Below, in pieces: positions 9,262 to 17,249 of a stretch of 64,000 bases of DNA. Below the pieces are notes generated by a model that saw only the letters and a program-made list of their open reading frames with translations, was not told where the DNA came from and made no database searches. The translations under genes and the position numbers were made by a program. The DNA comes from CAYMAI01 sp964388445 (GTDB lineage: Bacteria > 4484-113 > JAGGVC01), in contig CAYMAI010000005.1 of the NCBI GenBank assembly GCA_964388445.1, positions 190,963 through 254,962 of the forward strand, read 5' to 3'. The stretch's first letter is position 1, and every line of letters begins with the position of its first letter.

Positions 9262-10536
9262 ATGACGAATACCGAAACCGGAGCGATTTCGACAACCGGC
9301 GGCGCCACGCCCGCGACGGACTTCGCCCGCATACGCGACGACTTTCCCGTGCTCAAGCGCCTTGCGCGTAGCGGCAGGCCGCTCGTTTATCTCGACAATG
9401 CGGCACGAAGCCAGATGCCCGTTCAAGTAATCGAAGCGATCAGAAACTTCGACATGCATTCCGGCGCGAACGTCCACCGCGGAATACATATGCTCTCGGA
9501 CGAAGCGACGGACGCGTACGAACACTCTCGCGAATGCATCGCCCGCTTCCTCGGCGCGCCCGACCCGGCCGAAATCGTTTTCGTCAGAAACGCCACCGAA
9601 GCCTTGAATCTTGTGGCATATTCGTGGGGCCTTCACAACCTAAATGAAGGCGACGAAATCGTTTTAACCGTAATGGAGCACCATTCGAACCTCGTCCCGT
9701 GGCAGCTCATCGCCCGGCTCAAAGGCGCCGTTCTCAAATACATACCGATTCTCGAAGACGGCACTCTCGATTTGAAAACTGCCGAAGGTTTGTTCACGCC
9801 CCGGACGAAAATCGCCGCCGCCGTTCACCTTTCGAACGTGCTCGGCTGCGTCAATCCGGTCGGCGAGCTTGCGAAAATGGCGCGGGCGGCGAATGCGCTT
9901 TTCGTAATCGACGGCAGCCAGAGCGCCGCGCACATGCCGGTGAATCTCTCCGAAACGGACTGCGATTTCTTCGCGATGAGCGGCTATAAAATGCTCGGCC
10001 CGACCGGCATCGGCGCGCTCTTCGGACGCCGGGAAATACTCGAAAAAATGGAACCGTTCAACACCGGCGGCTCGATGATCGAAGAAGTCACGCTCGAAAC
10101 CTCGACATGGGCGCAAATCCCGCAGAAATTCGAAGCGGGCACGCCGAATATAACCGGCGCGGTCGGGCTTGCCGCCGCGGCGGACTATGTATCCGCGCTC
10201 GGCAAAGAAGCCGCGCTCAATCACGAGCGTGCGCTGATCGCATACGCGGAAAACGGGCTTATAAACCTCGGCGGCGTCGAGATATACGGCAACGTCGAAA
10301 ACCGCACGTCGGCGATTCCGTTCAACATCGCCGGAATGCATCCGCACGACACCGCCTCGATTCTGGACGGCGAAGGCGTCGCCGTTCGCGCCGGCCATCA
10401 CTGCGCCCAGCCGCTTCACGCCGCGCTCGGCATCGAATCCTCGGCAAGGGCCAGCTTTCACTGCTACAATACCTACGACGACGCCGACAGACTCATCGAA
10501 GCCGTCGCAGCCGCCAAATCGCTCTTCGGACTTTAG
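9262..10536 (+). CDS. sufS: SufS-type cysteine desulfurase
   Basis: 424 residues. It removes sulfur from cysteine for Fe-S cluster assembly, using PLP. Seen: YLDNAARSQMP near the N-terminus, MEHHSN (H140-H141), the PLP lysine K243 in SGYKMLGPTG, and the persulfide cysteine C381 in VRAGHHCAQPLH. The RxGHHC motif is that of group II (SufS) desulfurases. Start ATG 9262 has a GGAG site about 5 nt upstream; the upstream in-frame extension to 9145 looks non-coding. sufU follows after 11 nt, giving a two-gene desulfurase/sulfur acceptor unit. No sufBCD is nearby. Confidence 0.95.
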   Translation: MTNTETGAISTTGGATPATDFARIRDDFPVLKRLARSGRPLVYLDNAARSQMPVQVIEAIRNFDMHSGANVHRGIHMLSDEATDAYEHSRECIARFLGAPDPAEIVFVRNATEALNLVAYSWGLHNLNEGDEIVLTVMEHHSNLVPWQLIARLKGAVLKYIPILEDGTLDLKTAEGLFTPRTKIAAAVHLSNVLGCVNPVGELAKMARAANALFVIDGSQSAAHMPVNLSETDCDFFAMSGYKMLGPTGIGALFGRREILEKMEPFNTGGSMIEEVTLETSTWAQIPQKFEAGTPNITGAVGLAAAADYVSALGKEAALNHERALIAYAENGLINLGGVEIYGNVENRTSAIPFNIAGMHPHDTASILDGEGVAVRAGHHCAQPLHAALGIESSARASFHCYNTYDDADRLIEAVAAAKSLFGL

Positions 10537-10547
10537 CTGGAGTACAC

Positions 10548-11015
10548 ATGTCTTTACGCGACTTATATACGGACGTCATTCTCGACCATTACAAGCGCCC
10601 GCGGAACAAGCGCGCCGTCGAAAACGCCACGCACGCCGTTAAAGGCCACAACCCGCTTTGCGGCGACAAGCTCGACCTTTACATCAGGCTCGAAGGCGGC
10701 ATAATCGCCGACGTCGGTTTCACCGGCCAGGGCTGCGCCATCCACACCGCCAGCACGTCGATGCTGACCGAGCGCGTGATGGGAAAGCCGCTGGCGGAAG
10801 TGAAGGAACTCATCGACGCGTTTCTCGCAATGCTCGTCGAAAGCGGCGAAGCCGACGAGGAAAAACTGGGCGAGCTTATCGTCCTGCAAGGCGTACGGGA
10901 GCTGCACGCACGCATCAAATGCGCAACGCTGTCGTGGCATACGCTCGACGTGGCGCTGTTCGGCGGCGGCGTGGAAGAAAGGACGGACACCGAAGGCCTC
11001 GAAGTCGGCGCCTGA
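10548..11015 (+). CDS. sufU: SufU-type zinc sulfurtransferase / Fe-S scaffold
   Basis: 155 residues. Conserved ligand residues C38 and D40 (NPLCGDKL), C63 (GQGCAIHTAS) and C125 (IKCATLSWH) are all present. The long loop after GKPL and the pairing with SufS indicate the SufU type, which accepts persulfide from SufS, rather than IscU. An ATG with GGAG a few nt upstream is 11 nt after the sufS stop, so the two are cotranscribed. Confidence 0.93.
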   Translation: MSLRDLYTDVILDHYKRPRNKRAVENATHAVKGHNPLCGDKLDLYIRLEGGIIADVGFTGQGCAIHTASTSMLTERVMGKPLAEVKELIDAFLAMLVESGEADEEKLGELIVLQGVRELHARIKCATLSWHTLDVALFGGGVEERTDTEGLEVGA

Positions 11016-11097
11016 TTTTTTTCGCCACGCAAGCGGCGGGTTTCCAAACGAGTTCATTCAACACGAAACCGCTCCGAATTTCCGCCGCAAACCAGAC

Positions 11098-11523
11098 TTA
11101 AAAGGAACGTAATTCTTCGGCAAGCGCGGCGAGCGCGGCGTGGTCCGTTTCGCCCGGTTTCCAATTCAAATGCCCGTCTCCGGCGGCGCGAGGCACGATG
11201 TGAAAATGCGCGTGAAAAACTTCCTGGCCCGCACGCGCCCCGGCGTTCGAAATCAGATTCAGTCCCGCGGGCGAAAGCGCGTTTTTAAGCTTTGCCGCAA
11301 CCTTGAAAAGCGCATGCCCCAGGCCCGCCGCATACTCGTCCGGCATCGCCGAAAAATCGGCGCAATGCGCCTTCGGCACGACCAGCGTGTGGCCGGCTTC
11401 GAGCGGTGAAATGTCGAGAAACGCTAGAAAAAGCCCGTCCTCATAGACTTTGTGCGACGGCAAATCGCCGCGCACGATTTTGCAAAAAATGCACGAGTCC
11501 TGAAATCCGCCGGAATTTTCCAT
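11098..11523 (-). CDS. HIT-family (histidine triad) hydrolase
   Basis: 141 residues. The histidine triad HAHFHIV lies at residues 104-110, and the N-terminal CIFCKIVRGDLPS with C11 and C14 is typical of HINT-like proteins. These hydrolyse nucleoside phosphoramidates or adenylated compounds. Start ATG 11523 has GGAGG 5-6 nt upstream, which decides against the in-frame ATG four codons earlier. Convergent with sufSU. Confidence 0.92.
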   Translation of the reverse strand: MENSGGFQDSCIFCKIVRGDLPSHKVYEDGLFLAFLDISPLEAGHTLVVPKAHCADFSAMPDEYAAGLGHALFKVAAKLKNALSPAGLNLISNAGARAGQEVFHAHFHIVPRAAGDGHLNWKPGETDHAALAALAEELRSF

Positions 11524-11589
11524 AAAAGCCTCCATACCGCCGAAAATTTGATTTTAGCAAACGCCCGCCGCGAGCATAGCCCGCTGCGA

Positions 11590-12080
11590 TTTCTTACCCC
11601 GCCGCCGTAGCGCAGCCATCTTGGCTGCATGCAGGCTGGAAGCCTGCGCTACATTTCGATATCCGGGAACGGGATAAACCCGTTCCCTACCTGCCGTAAC
11701 AAACGGCGGTATCGCTTTTACACAGGTAGCGGCGGAATCGCATTTACACAGGTAGCGGCGGGGTTTACCCCCGCCGTCGTTCGAATCCGGCGTCTTATGT
11801 GGATTGCGGAGGCCATAGACTCCGCTCTTTTTTAGCACGCCATGCCTGCGAAAACATAAAAAGAGAGCGGGCTTCCAACCCCGCACATCCGATGTTTTGG
11901 AGTGATGAACGCAAGTTCATCCTTAATTCGGCGGGCGCAAGTCGCGAGTGAAAACCATAGCTTTTCATCCGTCCGTTTGCGCAATCAATGGCCACTCGCG
12001 TGGCCGTTCCAAGGAGTCACTTGCGTGACTCACTCCATGCCCGGCGAGTCAAGCCTCGCAAAATTAAAGCGCCGTCAAAG
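11590..12080. repeat. Hairpin-repeat island 2
   Basis: Dense short inverted repeats and no credible gene: GCAGCCATCTTGGCTGC (near 11611), GCAGGCTGGAAGCCTGC (near 11632), GGGAACGGG/CCCGTTCCC around ATAAA (near 11663), a twice-repeated TTTACACAGGTAGCGGCGG unit (about 11718-11762), GGCGGGG/CCCCGCC (near 11756), GAACGCAAGTTC (near 11908), GGCCACTCGCGTGGCC (near 11991) and GAGTCACTTGCGTGACTC (near 12014). Several recur in the other islands of the window. Confidence 0.7.
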
Positions 12081-12128
12081 GACAGGCGCATTCCATATAG
12101 CGCGATTTTATCAGGAATTCGCGGTTTC

Positions 12129-13766
12129 TTATTCCTTTTTCAAGCTTATCGAATCCCTTTGTAGCCATGACTTATTCCATGCGATTCTAAATCGACCACA
12201 TTCCTCTATTTCAGACCCAAATATATCGGGGCTTTTTATACGTTTGTCTCTGCTTTCTTGCACTGTACATATTAAATCCCGGCCTAAACCATAAATTTCA
12301 TATTCTCTTCTTCTTCTATCGCTGCAATACACTCCCACACGCGCATGTCCCAATGGTAAAAAGCTTAGACCAAACGTTGCTTTCTTCTGCCTTTTTGCCA
12401 TATTCCACACGGCTTTTATAATACGAGCACAGTTTTTTCTAATGTCATCTTTAACAATAGGTTTGCCATGTGCATCAATGTATACTGCACCTTCTAAATA
12501 GCAGTATTTTATGCGGATGTGCATTTTAGCTATTCTTGGGTATATTTTGCATCTGTCCATATTTTTCATGATATCATCTAAGGCCATAGGGAAATGCACG
12601 GCAAGGGACTTTGCTAAAGTATCCAAGCGAGATGTTATTCTGCCAGCTCTATTTCCAGGCATAAAAAAGATGGTTCCATCATCAAGAGCGTGTAAATATT
12701 GATCAAGACGTACTTCTTGAGATTTCCTTAAATGACCCAAGACCTTTCCATTAAACGAGGCCCATCCGCATGTGGAAGAACCATTGCCTATGTGAACAAA
12801 ATATCGGTCAAAACCAGGGGCATACCTTTCTGCAAGAACTCCAGTTTGAAAGGCGAGCAAATTTACTTTATGCTGGTCATTTGTATTTGTGTTTGCATAA
12901 ATAATAAGCTGGTCCGCGCCTGGAATTTGTCCTTGAACACATCCATTAATTTCCCACCAAGGATTGCGCGTCACATACTGCAGCTCTTCAATGAGAAGCT
13001 GCCTAGGAAGCTTTTTTAGCTCTCTAAAGTGCAAGAAAAGAAAAATTGACAGAGCACAAATAAGCGCACTACAAGTGTCAAGCATATTGTCTAGGAGCGT
13101 AATCATTTGGCTATCATCAATTCTAATGCTTTTGCTTCGTGCACTGTAGTCTATTGCTAAATGATAATATCGTATTTGTCCGTGAGCAATAGCATTGCGT
13201 ATTATGTGTGAATAACTAACACCAAAGCTTTCGTAAGGAGTTCCTTTTAACTCCTCAACTATATTATAGATATCTAAACCTTCAGATGTCTTGCCGCGTT
13301 CAATTCTTAAAAAGTGAGCAATAATTTTGAGCAATGGTGACAGTACGGTTTCGGCTAAGCGAAGATATGCGCTATGAATATGCAAATCAATAAATTTTAG
13401 CCGTTCATATTCGTTTGATACATCAAACCATTCATGCCATTTGTAACCGCAAATGTCATTGTAGCAGAGCATTGCTCGGCTAAAGGCATCATATTGGGAT
13501 TTCAAATATGAAAGCAATTCCTTCCGATTAGTATTATATTTGTTTAACAACCATTTTTGAAACTGTGATAAAGTTAATTTGGAATAATACTTATAGGGGG
13601 CTACATCAATATATTTCCAAAGCGATAAAAATCCGCTGTGATCACATGCGCCAAGTTCGGGAAAAGTAATAGAAATATGTTGAATACGTCGTTCGTTTAT
13701 ATAACGCAGTAGGTTGTTTTGCATAACTGAATCGATCGTTGTCGCGTTTTGCTTGGTATCATTCAT
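12129..13766 (-). CDS. AT-rich hypothetical protein with a HEPN-like RNAIAH motif
   Basis: 545 residues, not recognised as a whole. Around residues 187-196 the sequence SHIIRNAIAHGQ has the R-x4-H pattern of HEPN ribonuclease domains and of related Apea-type domains found in defence proteins. It sits in an all-helical stretch (residues 120-200), as expected for HEPN. A hydrophobic helix (SALICALSIFLFLHF) follows. The C-terminal half is mixed alpha/beta without clear motifs. The gene is far more AT-rich than its neighbours and ends 5 nt downstream of the methyltransferase-endonuclease gene, so the two form an operon. A role as a defence companion is inference; it might instead be an unrelated transferred gene. 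Confidence 0.8.
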   Translation of the reverse strand: MNDTKQNATTIDSVMQNNLLRYINERRIQHISITFPELGACDHSGFLSLWKYIDVAPYKYYSKLTLSQFQKWLLNKYNTNRKELLSYLKSQYDAFSRAMLCYNDICGYKWHEWFDVSNEYERLKFIDLHIHSAYLRLAETVLSPLLKIIAHFLRIERGKTSEGLDIYNIVEELKGTPYESFGVSYSHIIRNAIAHGQIRYYHLAIDYSARSKSIRIDDSQMITLLDNMLDTCSALICALSIFLFLHFRELKKLPRQLLIEELQYVTRNPWWEINGCVQGQIPGADQLIIYANTNTNDQHKVNLLAFQTGVLAERYAPGFDRYFVHIGNGSSTCGWASFNGKVLGHLRKSQEVRLDQYLHALDDGTIFFMPGNRAGRITSRLDTLAKSLAVHFPMALDDIMKNMDRCKIYPRIAKMHIRIKYCYLEGAVYIDAHGKPIVKDDIRKNCARIIKAVWNMAKRQKKATFGLSFLPLGHARVGVYCSDRRRREYEIYGLGRDLICTVQESRDKRIKSPDIFGSEIEECGRFRIAWNKSWLQRDSISLKKE

Positions 13767-13771
13767 CCTTG

Positions 13772-15439
13772 CTAAATCAACCTCTCCGTTCCGGCGCTTT
13801 CAGTCTTACGCTTCGCTTTCGGCGCACGCCTGTGCGTCACGTTTCCCGCGCCGCCGCGCGCGGGATAGTCTATTTTACCGCCTTGCAGCAGTTCGTCAAC
13901 CGTCAATATCTGAATCCGCGGATACCTTTCGGTCGCCGCGATGCCCTTTTCGGCGAGCGCCTTCACGCCCGGCGAATAAAACCCCGCGTCCGCGGCTTCG
14001 GTGCGCATCGGCGCGGTGGGCGGATTGAGCGTGATGAGAACGCCGATTTCGGCCTCTTCGCGCTCCAAAACGCCCCGCAAATCCCGTATGTGCGAAACCT
14101 GCACGTGGCCGCCTTTGACGCTAATCACGATGGTTTTCGTGCGCCCCGCCTGGCCCTCGTCGTGAAAATACAGCTTGCCGTCAATGCCCCTGTCCGCGCC
14201 CTTTTTCTGCTCGAACGGCCTTGCGCCCACGAGCCCCAGCGCCCAATATTCGAACTGAAACTTGTCTTGATCCGCCAGCGCCTTCGCGCCCTCAAGGTCA
14301 ACCGGCTCGCCCGTGACGACGTATTTCGCGTCTTCGCCGTATGCGAAATGCAGCCGGTGTTTGATTAGCGAAATCGCGAGGTGCGTTATGTCTATGCCTA
14401 TCCAGCGCCTGCCGAGCCGCTGCGAAGCGGCGACAGTCGTTCCGCATCCGCAAAACGGGTCGAGAACGGTGTCGCCTTCGTTCGACGACGCCTGAATAAT
14501 CCGCTCGAGCAACGCTTCGGGCTTTTGAGTGGGATATCCGAGCCGTTCCGCGGAAGTATTTGAAATTCTTGGTATATCAGTCCATACATCTTGAAGAGGC
14601 TTGCCGGGCATATCATCGAGATAAACTTTCAACCCGTCCATTCTAGGCGTACCGTCCTTTTTGCATAGGATTCGGCCTTCCTTCCACCACTTCTCTAGTT
14701 GTTCAATCGTGTAGCCCCATCCACGCCCTTCGGATGGAAATGTGCCACGCCATTCAAATTTTCCTGAATTGCTGTTTGGTCTGCTTGCCGTCAAATCTTG
14801 CGCTGTATATAGACGGCCGTTTTCGTCTTCCTTATATCTCTTTAGTTGCGCATCACTATAAGAAGTGTGGATTTTATTCCAAAAATAATTTGGAGCTTTG
14901 GAATAGAAAAGAATCACATCATGAATTCTTCCGTACCTGCCCGCTGTATTATGTGCATTTGTACGCTGCCAAACAACTTGATTCTTAAAACTATCTTGTC
15001 CAAAAACTGCGTCCATTATAATTGTCAAATACGAAGCTGCCGCATCGTCGCAGTGCAGGTATATGCTTGCGGTGGGTTTCATTACGCGGCGAAGCTCGAT
15101 AAGCCGCGGCGCCATCATCGCGAGATAGGCCATCATGTCGTTTGTGCCGAGGAAGTCGCGGAACGCCTTCAGCGCACGGGCCGCCGCGCCGCCGTATGCC
15201 AGCACGTCTTCGTACGCGGCAACTGCGCTGGTGTCCCATTTCCAAGTGTCTTCAAAGGCGAGGATTTGCGCCGCGCTTTGAGCGCCGTCCTTTTCCTCGA
15301 ACAGGATGTTGTAATCCTGATTGCTCTTGAACGGCGGGTCGAGATAGACGAGGTCAGCGGATTCGTCCGGAATGTACCGGCGAAGCACGTCGAGGTTGTC
15401 GCCGTAGAACAGATAGTTTTTTCCGTCTTCCAAATTCAT
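13772..15439 (-). CDS. DNA methyltransferase fused to an Mrr-like endonuclease domain
   Basis: About 555 residues. An amino-methyltransferase motif IV (LDPPF, residues 33-37) comes before motif I (DPFCGCGTT, about residue 325), the circularly permuted beta-class order. The segment between includes the target-recognition region. The C-terminal 150 residues carry GADRGIDGKLYF and VISVKGGHV, the conserved positions of a PD-(D/E)XK/Mrr-type nuclease fold, though the usual E or Q before x-K is S. The protein may therefore both modify and cut DNA, or the nuclease domain may be inactive. Bases about 14540-15010 are noticeably AT-richer than both ends of the gene, pointing to an exchanged recognition domain. 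I start at ATG 15439, just before the conserved GKNYLFYGDNLDVL. Confidence 0.88.
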   Translation of the reverse strand: MNLEDGKNYLFYGDNLDVLRRYIPDESADLVYLDPPFKSNQDYNILFEEKDGAQSAAQILAFEDTWKWDTSAVAAYEDVLAYGGAAARALKAFRDFLGTNDMMAYLAMMAPRLIELRRVMKPTASIYLHCDDAAASYLTIIMDAVFGQDSFKNQVVWQRTNAHNTAGRYGRIHDVILFYSKAPNYFWNKIHTSYSDAQLKRYKEDENGRLYTAQDLTASRPNSNSGKFEWRGTFPSEGRGWGYTIEQLEKWWKEGRILCKKDGTPRMDGLKVYLDDMPGKPLQDVWTDIPRISNTSAERLGYPTQKPEALLERIIQASSNEGDTVLDPFCGCGTTVAASQRLGRRWIGIDITHLAISLIKHRLHFAYGEDAKYVVTGEPVDLEGAKALADQDKFQFEYWALGLVGARPFEQKKGADRGIDGKLYFHDEGQAGRTKTIVISVKGGHVQVSHIRDLRGVLEREEAEIGVLITLNPPTAPMRTEAADAGFYSPGVKALAEKGIAATERYPRIQILTVDELLQGGKIDYPARGGAGNVTHRRAPKAKRKTESAGTERLI

Positions 15440-15539
15440 GGCACGGAGAAATAATACGGCATGGCAATACAATTGTCAAGCTTCTAAGTAAGCCTTGCGG
15501 ATTTCCCCCGGCTCGAATCAACTCGCCGCACAATCGAAC

Positions 15540-15920
15540 TTATCGCGTATCCGAATCCCCTTCATTCTTCTCCCGGTTTTCCTGCTCGTCCAAATCTTCC
15601 CACCACTGTTTGTCTTTCGGCGCGGCGTCCTGCATTTCCGCGGGGTCGAGCTCGCCGCGTGCGATGCTTGCGGCAACGTCGCGGCGCTCGATATTTCGCT
15701 CCAGCCAGCGCTGAACTGCGATGAGGATGAACAAAAGTATCATCGCCTGAAACCCGACCGCGCCCACGCGTGCGAACGAAAACAGGTTCAGCACGGGGAC
15801 GACCGGAAGGCCGACCGCGTTATGCAGCGGGCCGCCCGCCACGCCCGGTATCCACGTCATAATCGCCCACGCGATTACGAGCAGCATATATAAGTTCACA
15901 ACCATTAAAAGCGGCCGCAT
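15540..15920 (-). CDS. YggT-family integral membrane protein
   Basis: 126 residues with two transmembrane helices: VVNLYMLLVIAWAIMTWIPG and FQAMILLFILIAV. The first helix with its WIPG ending and the following NPxxxPL-like loop (LPVVPVLNLFSF) resemble YggT (PF02325). Its role is poorly known; it has been linked to osmotic tolerance and to division-associated loci. The C-terminal 50 residues are charged and cytoplasmic-looking. Start ATG 15920 is preceded by AGGAAA. Confidence 0.7.
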   Translation of the reverse strand: MRPLLMVVNLYMLLVIAWAIMTWIPGVAGGPLHNAVGLPVVPVLNLFSFARVGAVGFQAMILLFILIAVQRWLERNIERRDVAASIARGELDPAEMQDAAPKDKQWWEDLDEQENREKNEGDSDTR

Positions 15921-16020
15921 TTTGTTTCCTTTTCTCACCAATTTCGGCACGCCCGGAAACCGGCGACTCGAAAATCGCTCACGGCGCTTACGATAGCATA
16001 CGGCGAAAAACGCCGCATAT

Positions 16021-16410
16021 TCACTGCTGCCGGACGGGCTTTTTCGGTTTGCCGCGCGTGGCGCCGCTAATCGCGAACAGCACGCCCGCGAGCAGCATCA
16101 GATAGAACGGCCAATAGTCCGCATCGGGCGTTCTCGGCGCGTCGCGCGAGAAAAACAGCTCGACGGCGAACCAGCCGAGCATTCCCAGTACGGTCGCGAT
16201 TCCGCCCGCGCATTCGTGGAAGAACCCGCCCAGAAGCCCCAACCACGCGACGAGCATCAGCGAAATCATCGCCCATTCCTGCCAAGTGGTCGCGCCGGCG
16301 AACGGGTGCGGCCCGCTGAAGCCTTCGCCCACGATGAACAGCCCGAAAAATACGAAAACGATCGCTCCCAGCACACGCGCCAGAATCCCGGCGCCGGATA
16401 GTTTGCGCAT
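16021..16410 (-). CDS. Small membrane protein, four predicted helices
   Basis: 129 residues, hydrophobic throughout with about four transmembrane segments (ARVLGAIVFVFFGLFIVGEG, MISLMLVAWLGLLGGFF, GIATVLGMLGWFAVELFF, FYLMLLAGVLFAISG) and a basic tail KPKKPVRQQ. The order (hydrophobic pair, gap with WQEWAMIS, then two more helices) resembles small bacterial DUF membrane proteins of unknown function. No catalytic motif. Confidence 0.7.
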   Translation of the reverse strand: MRKLSGAGILARVLGAIVFVFFGLFIVGEGFSGPHPFAGATTWQEWAMISLMLVAWLGLLGGFFHECAGGIATVLGMLGWFAVELFFSRDAPRTPDADYWPFYLMLLAGVLFAISGATRGKPKKPVRQQ

Positions 16411-16502
16411 AACTTTCTCCCGGATTAACCGCCGATATTATAGACGCATTTCCGCCCGCGGTCTTCAATTTGCAGGATGAAGAATCAGCCATTGGAGCGA
16501 TT

Positions 16503-16895
16503 TTATTCGTCGCGCGGCAATCCGCGCAGAACATCGGCAAACTCGTATTTGTCCATTTCTCCCGCCGCGACTTTGAGCATGGCGGATTCGAGAACGTCCT
16601 CCGGGTCGAGAAGTGCAATCTCGTTGAGGCCAAGGAAAGCGAGCGCGCTCGCAAGCCCAGCACGTTTATTGCCATCGATAAACGGGTGATTCATCGCTAT
16701 GTGGTAGGCGTATGCCGCGGCCATCTCGAAAATGTCCTTGTGTAGGTACGAGTCGCCGAATGAGGCACTCGGCATTGCCAGCGCGGACTCGAGCATCCCG
16801 TCGTCTCTTACTCCCCCCAATCCTCCATACTTAGCGATGGAATTCGAATGAATTTCCAGCACGCTGGCTTTGGAGAGGAATTTCATAAATTCCAT
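16503..16895 (-). CDS. Doc/Fic-family toxin
   Basis: 130 residues, the size of Doc. The Fic motif HPFIDGNKRAG is at residues 70-80; its histidine is the catalytic base. Doc proteins phosphorylate EF-Tu, while other Fic proteins AMPylate targets. Which reaction applies is not readable, although the short single-domain form and GNKR point to Doc. Start ATG 16895 or the ATG three codons later. It lies 3 nt downstream of an AbrB-type antitoxin gene, making a toxin-antitoxin pair. Confidence 0.88.
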   Translation of the reverse strand: MEFMKFLSKASVLEIHSNSIAKYGGLGGVRDDGMLESALAMPSASFGDSYLHKDIFEMAAAYAYHIAMNHPFIDGNKRAGLASALAFLGLNEIALLDPEDVLESAMLKVAAGEMDKYEFADVLRGLPRDE

Positions 16896-16898
16896 CTT

Positions 16899-17129
16899 TT
16901 ACTCCGCCAATTTTCTGAAAGTCGCGTCGTGGCGCTCGAACACCTTATCGAGAACCCTGCGAAATTCCTCTTGCGTATAATCCACATATCCTTCCGGCAG
17001 AATTTCCAACTTGCGCCCGTCCGTGCGGATTTCCACCTCATCTTCTTCGCCGATGCCGAGCAGTTCCAGAATCGGCTTGTCGATTATCAGCGCCAGGCTG
17101 TTTCCATGCCTAACAAGTTTTTTGCGCAT
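16899..17129 (-). CDS. AbrB/MazE-type antitoxin of the Doc pair
   Basis: 76 residues. RKKLVRHGNSLALIIDKPIL and the following IGEEDEVEIRTDGRKLEIL form a SpoVT/AbrB swapped-hairpin DNA-binding domain. The charged C-terminal helix (QEEFRRVLDKVFERHDATF) would be the toxin-neutralising segment. Start ATG 17129 has GGAGGTG upstream; the longer frame to 17183 would read through two operator-like palindromes. Followed after 3 nt by the Doc/Fic toxin. Confidence 0.85.
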   Translation of the reverse strand: MRKKLVRHGNSLALIIDKPILELLGIGEEDEVEIRTDGRKLEILPEGYVDYTQEEFRRVLDKVFERHDATFRKLAE

Positions 17130-17140
17130 AACGCACCTCC

Positions 17141-17181
17141 GTATATACGATGTGTCACGAATGGTAGCACACCGTATATAC
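17141..17181. promoter_or_regulatory. Twin GTATATAC palindromes upstream of the AbrB/Doc operon
   Basis: The perfect palindrome GTATATAC occurs at 17141-17148 and 17174-17181, 33 bp apart (about three helical turns), directly upstream of the antitoxin ribosome site. Paired short palindromes at whole-turn spacing are what an autoregulating AbrB-type dimer would need. Promoter boxes overlapping them are not clear. Confidence 0.5.
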
Positions 17182-17249
17182 ATTATATCACAAAATTTCC
17201 CCTGCGCCTGTTTTATCGCAATGCCCGCCGAATTCGCGCCGCGCCGCGC

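Noticed and set aside
13772..15439. Self-targeting of the local methylase by the DPPY spacer
   Set aside because: The local gene has DPPF and different flanking residues, so it does not match the spacer.
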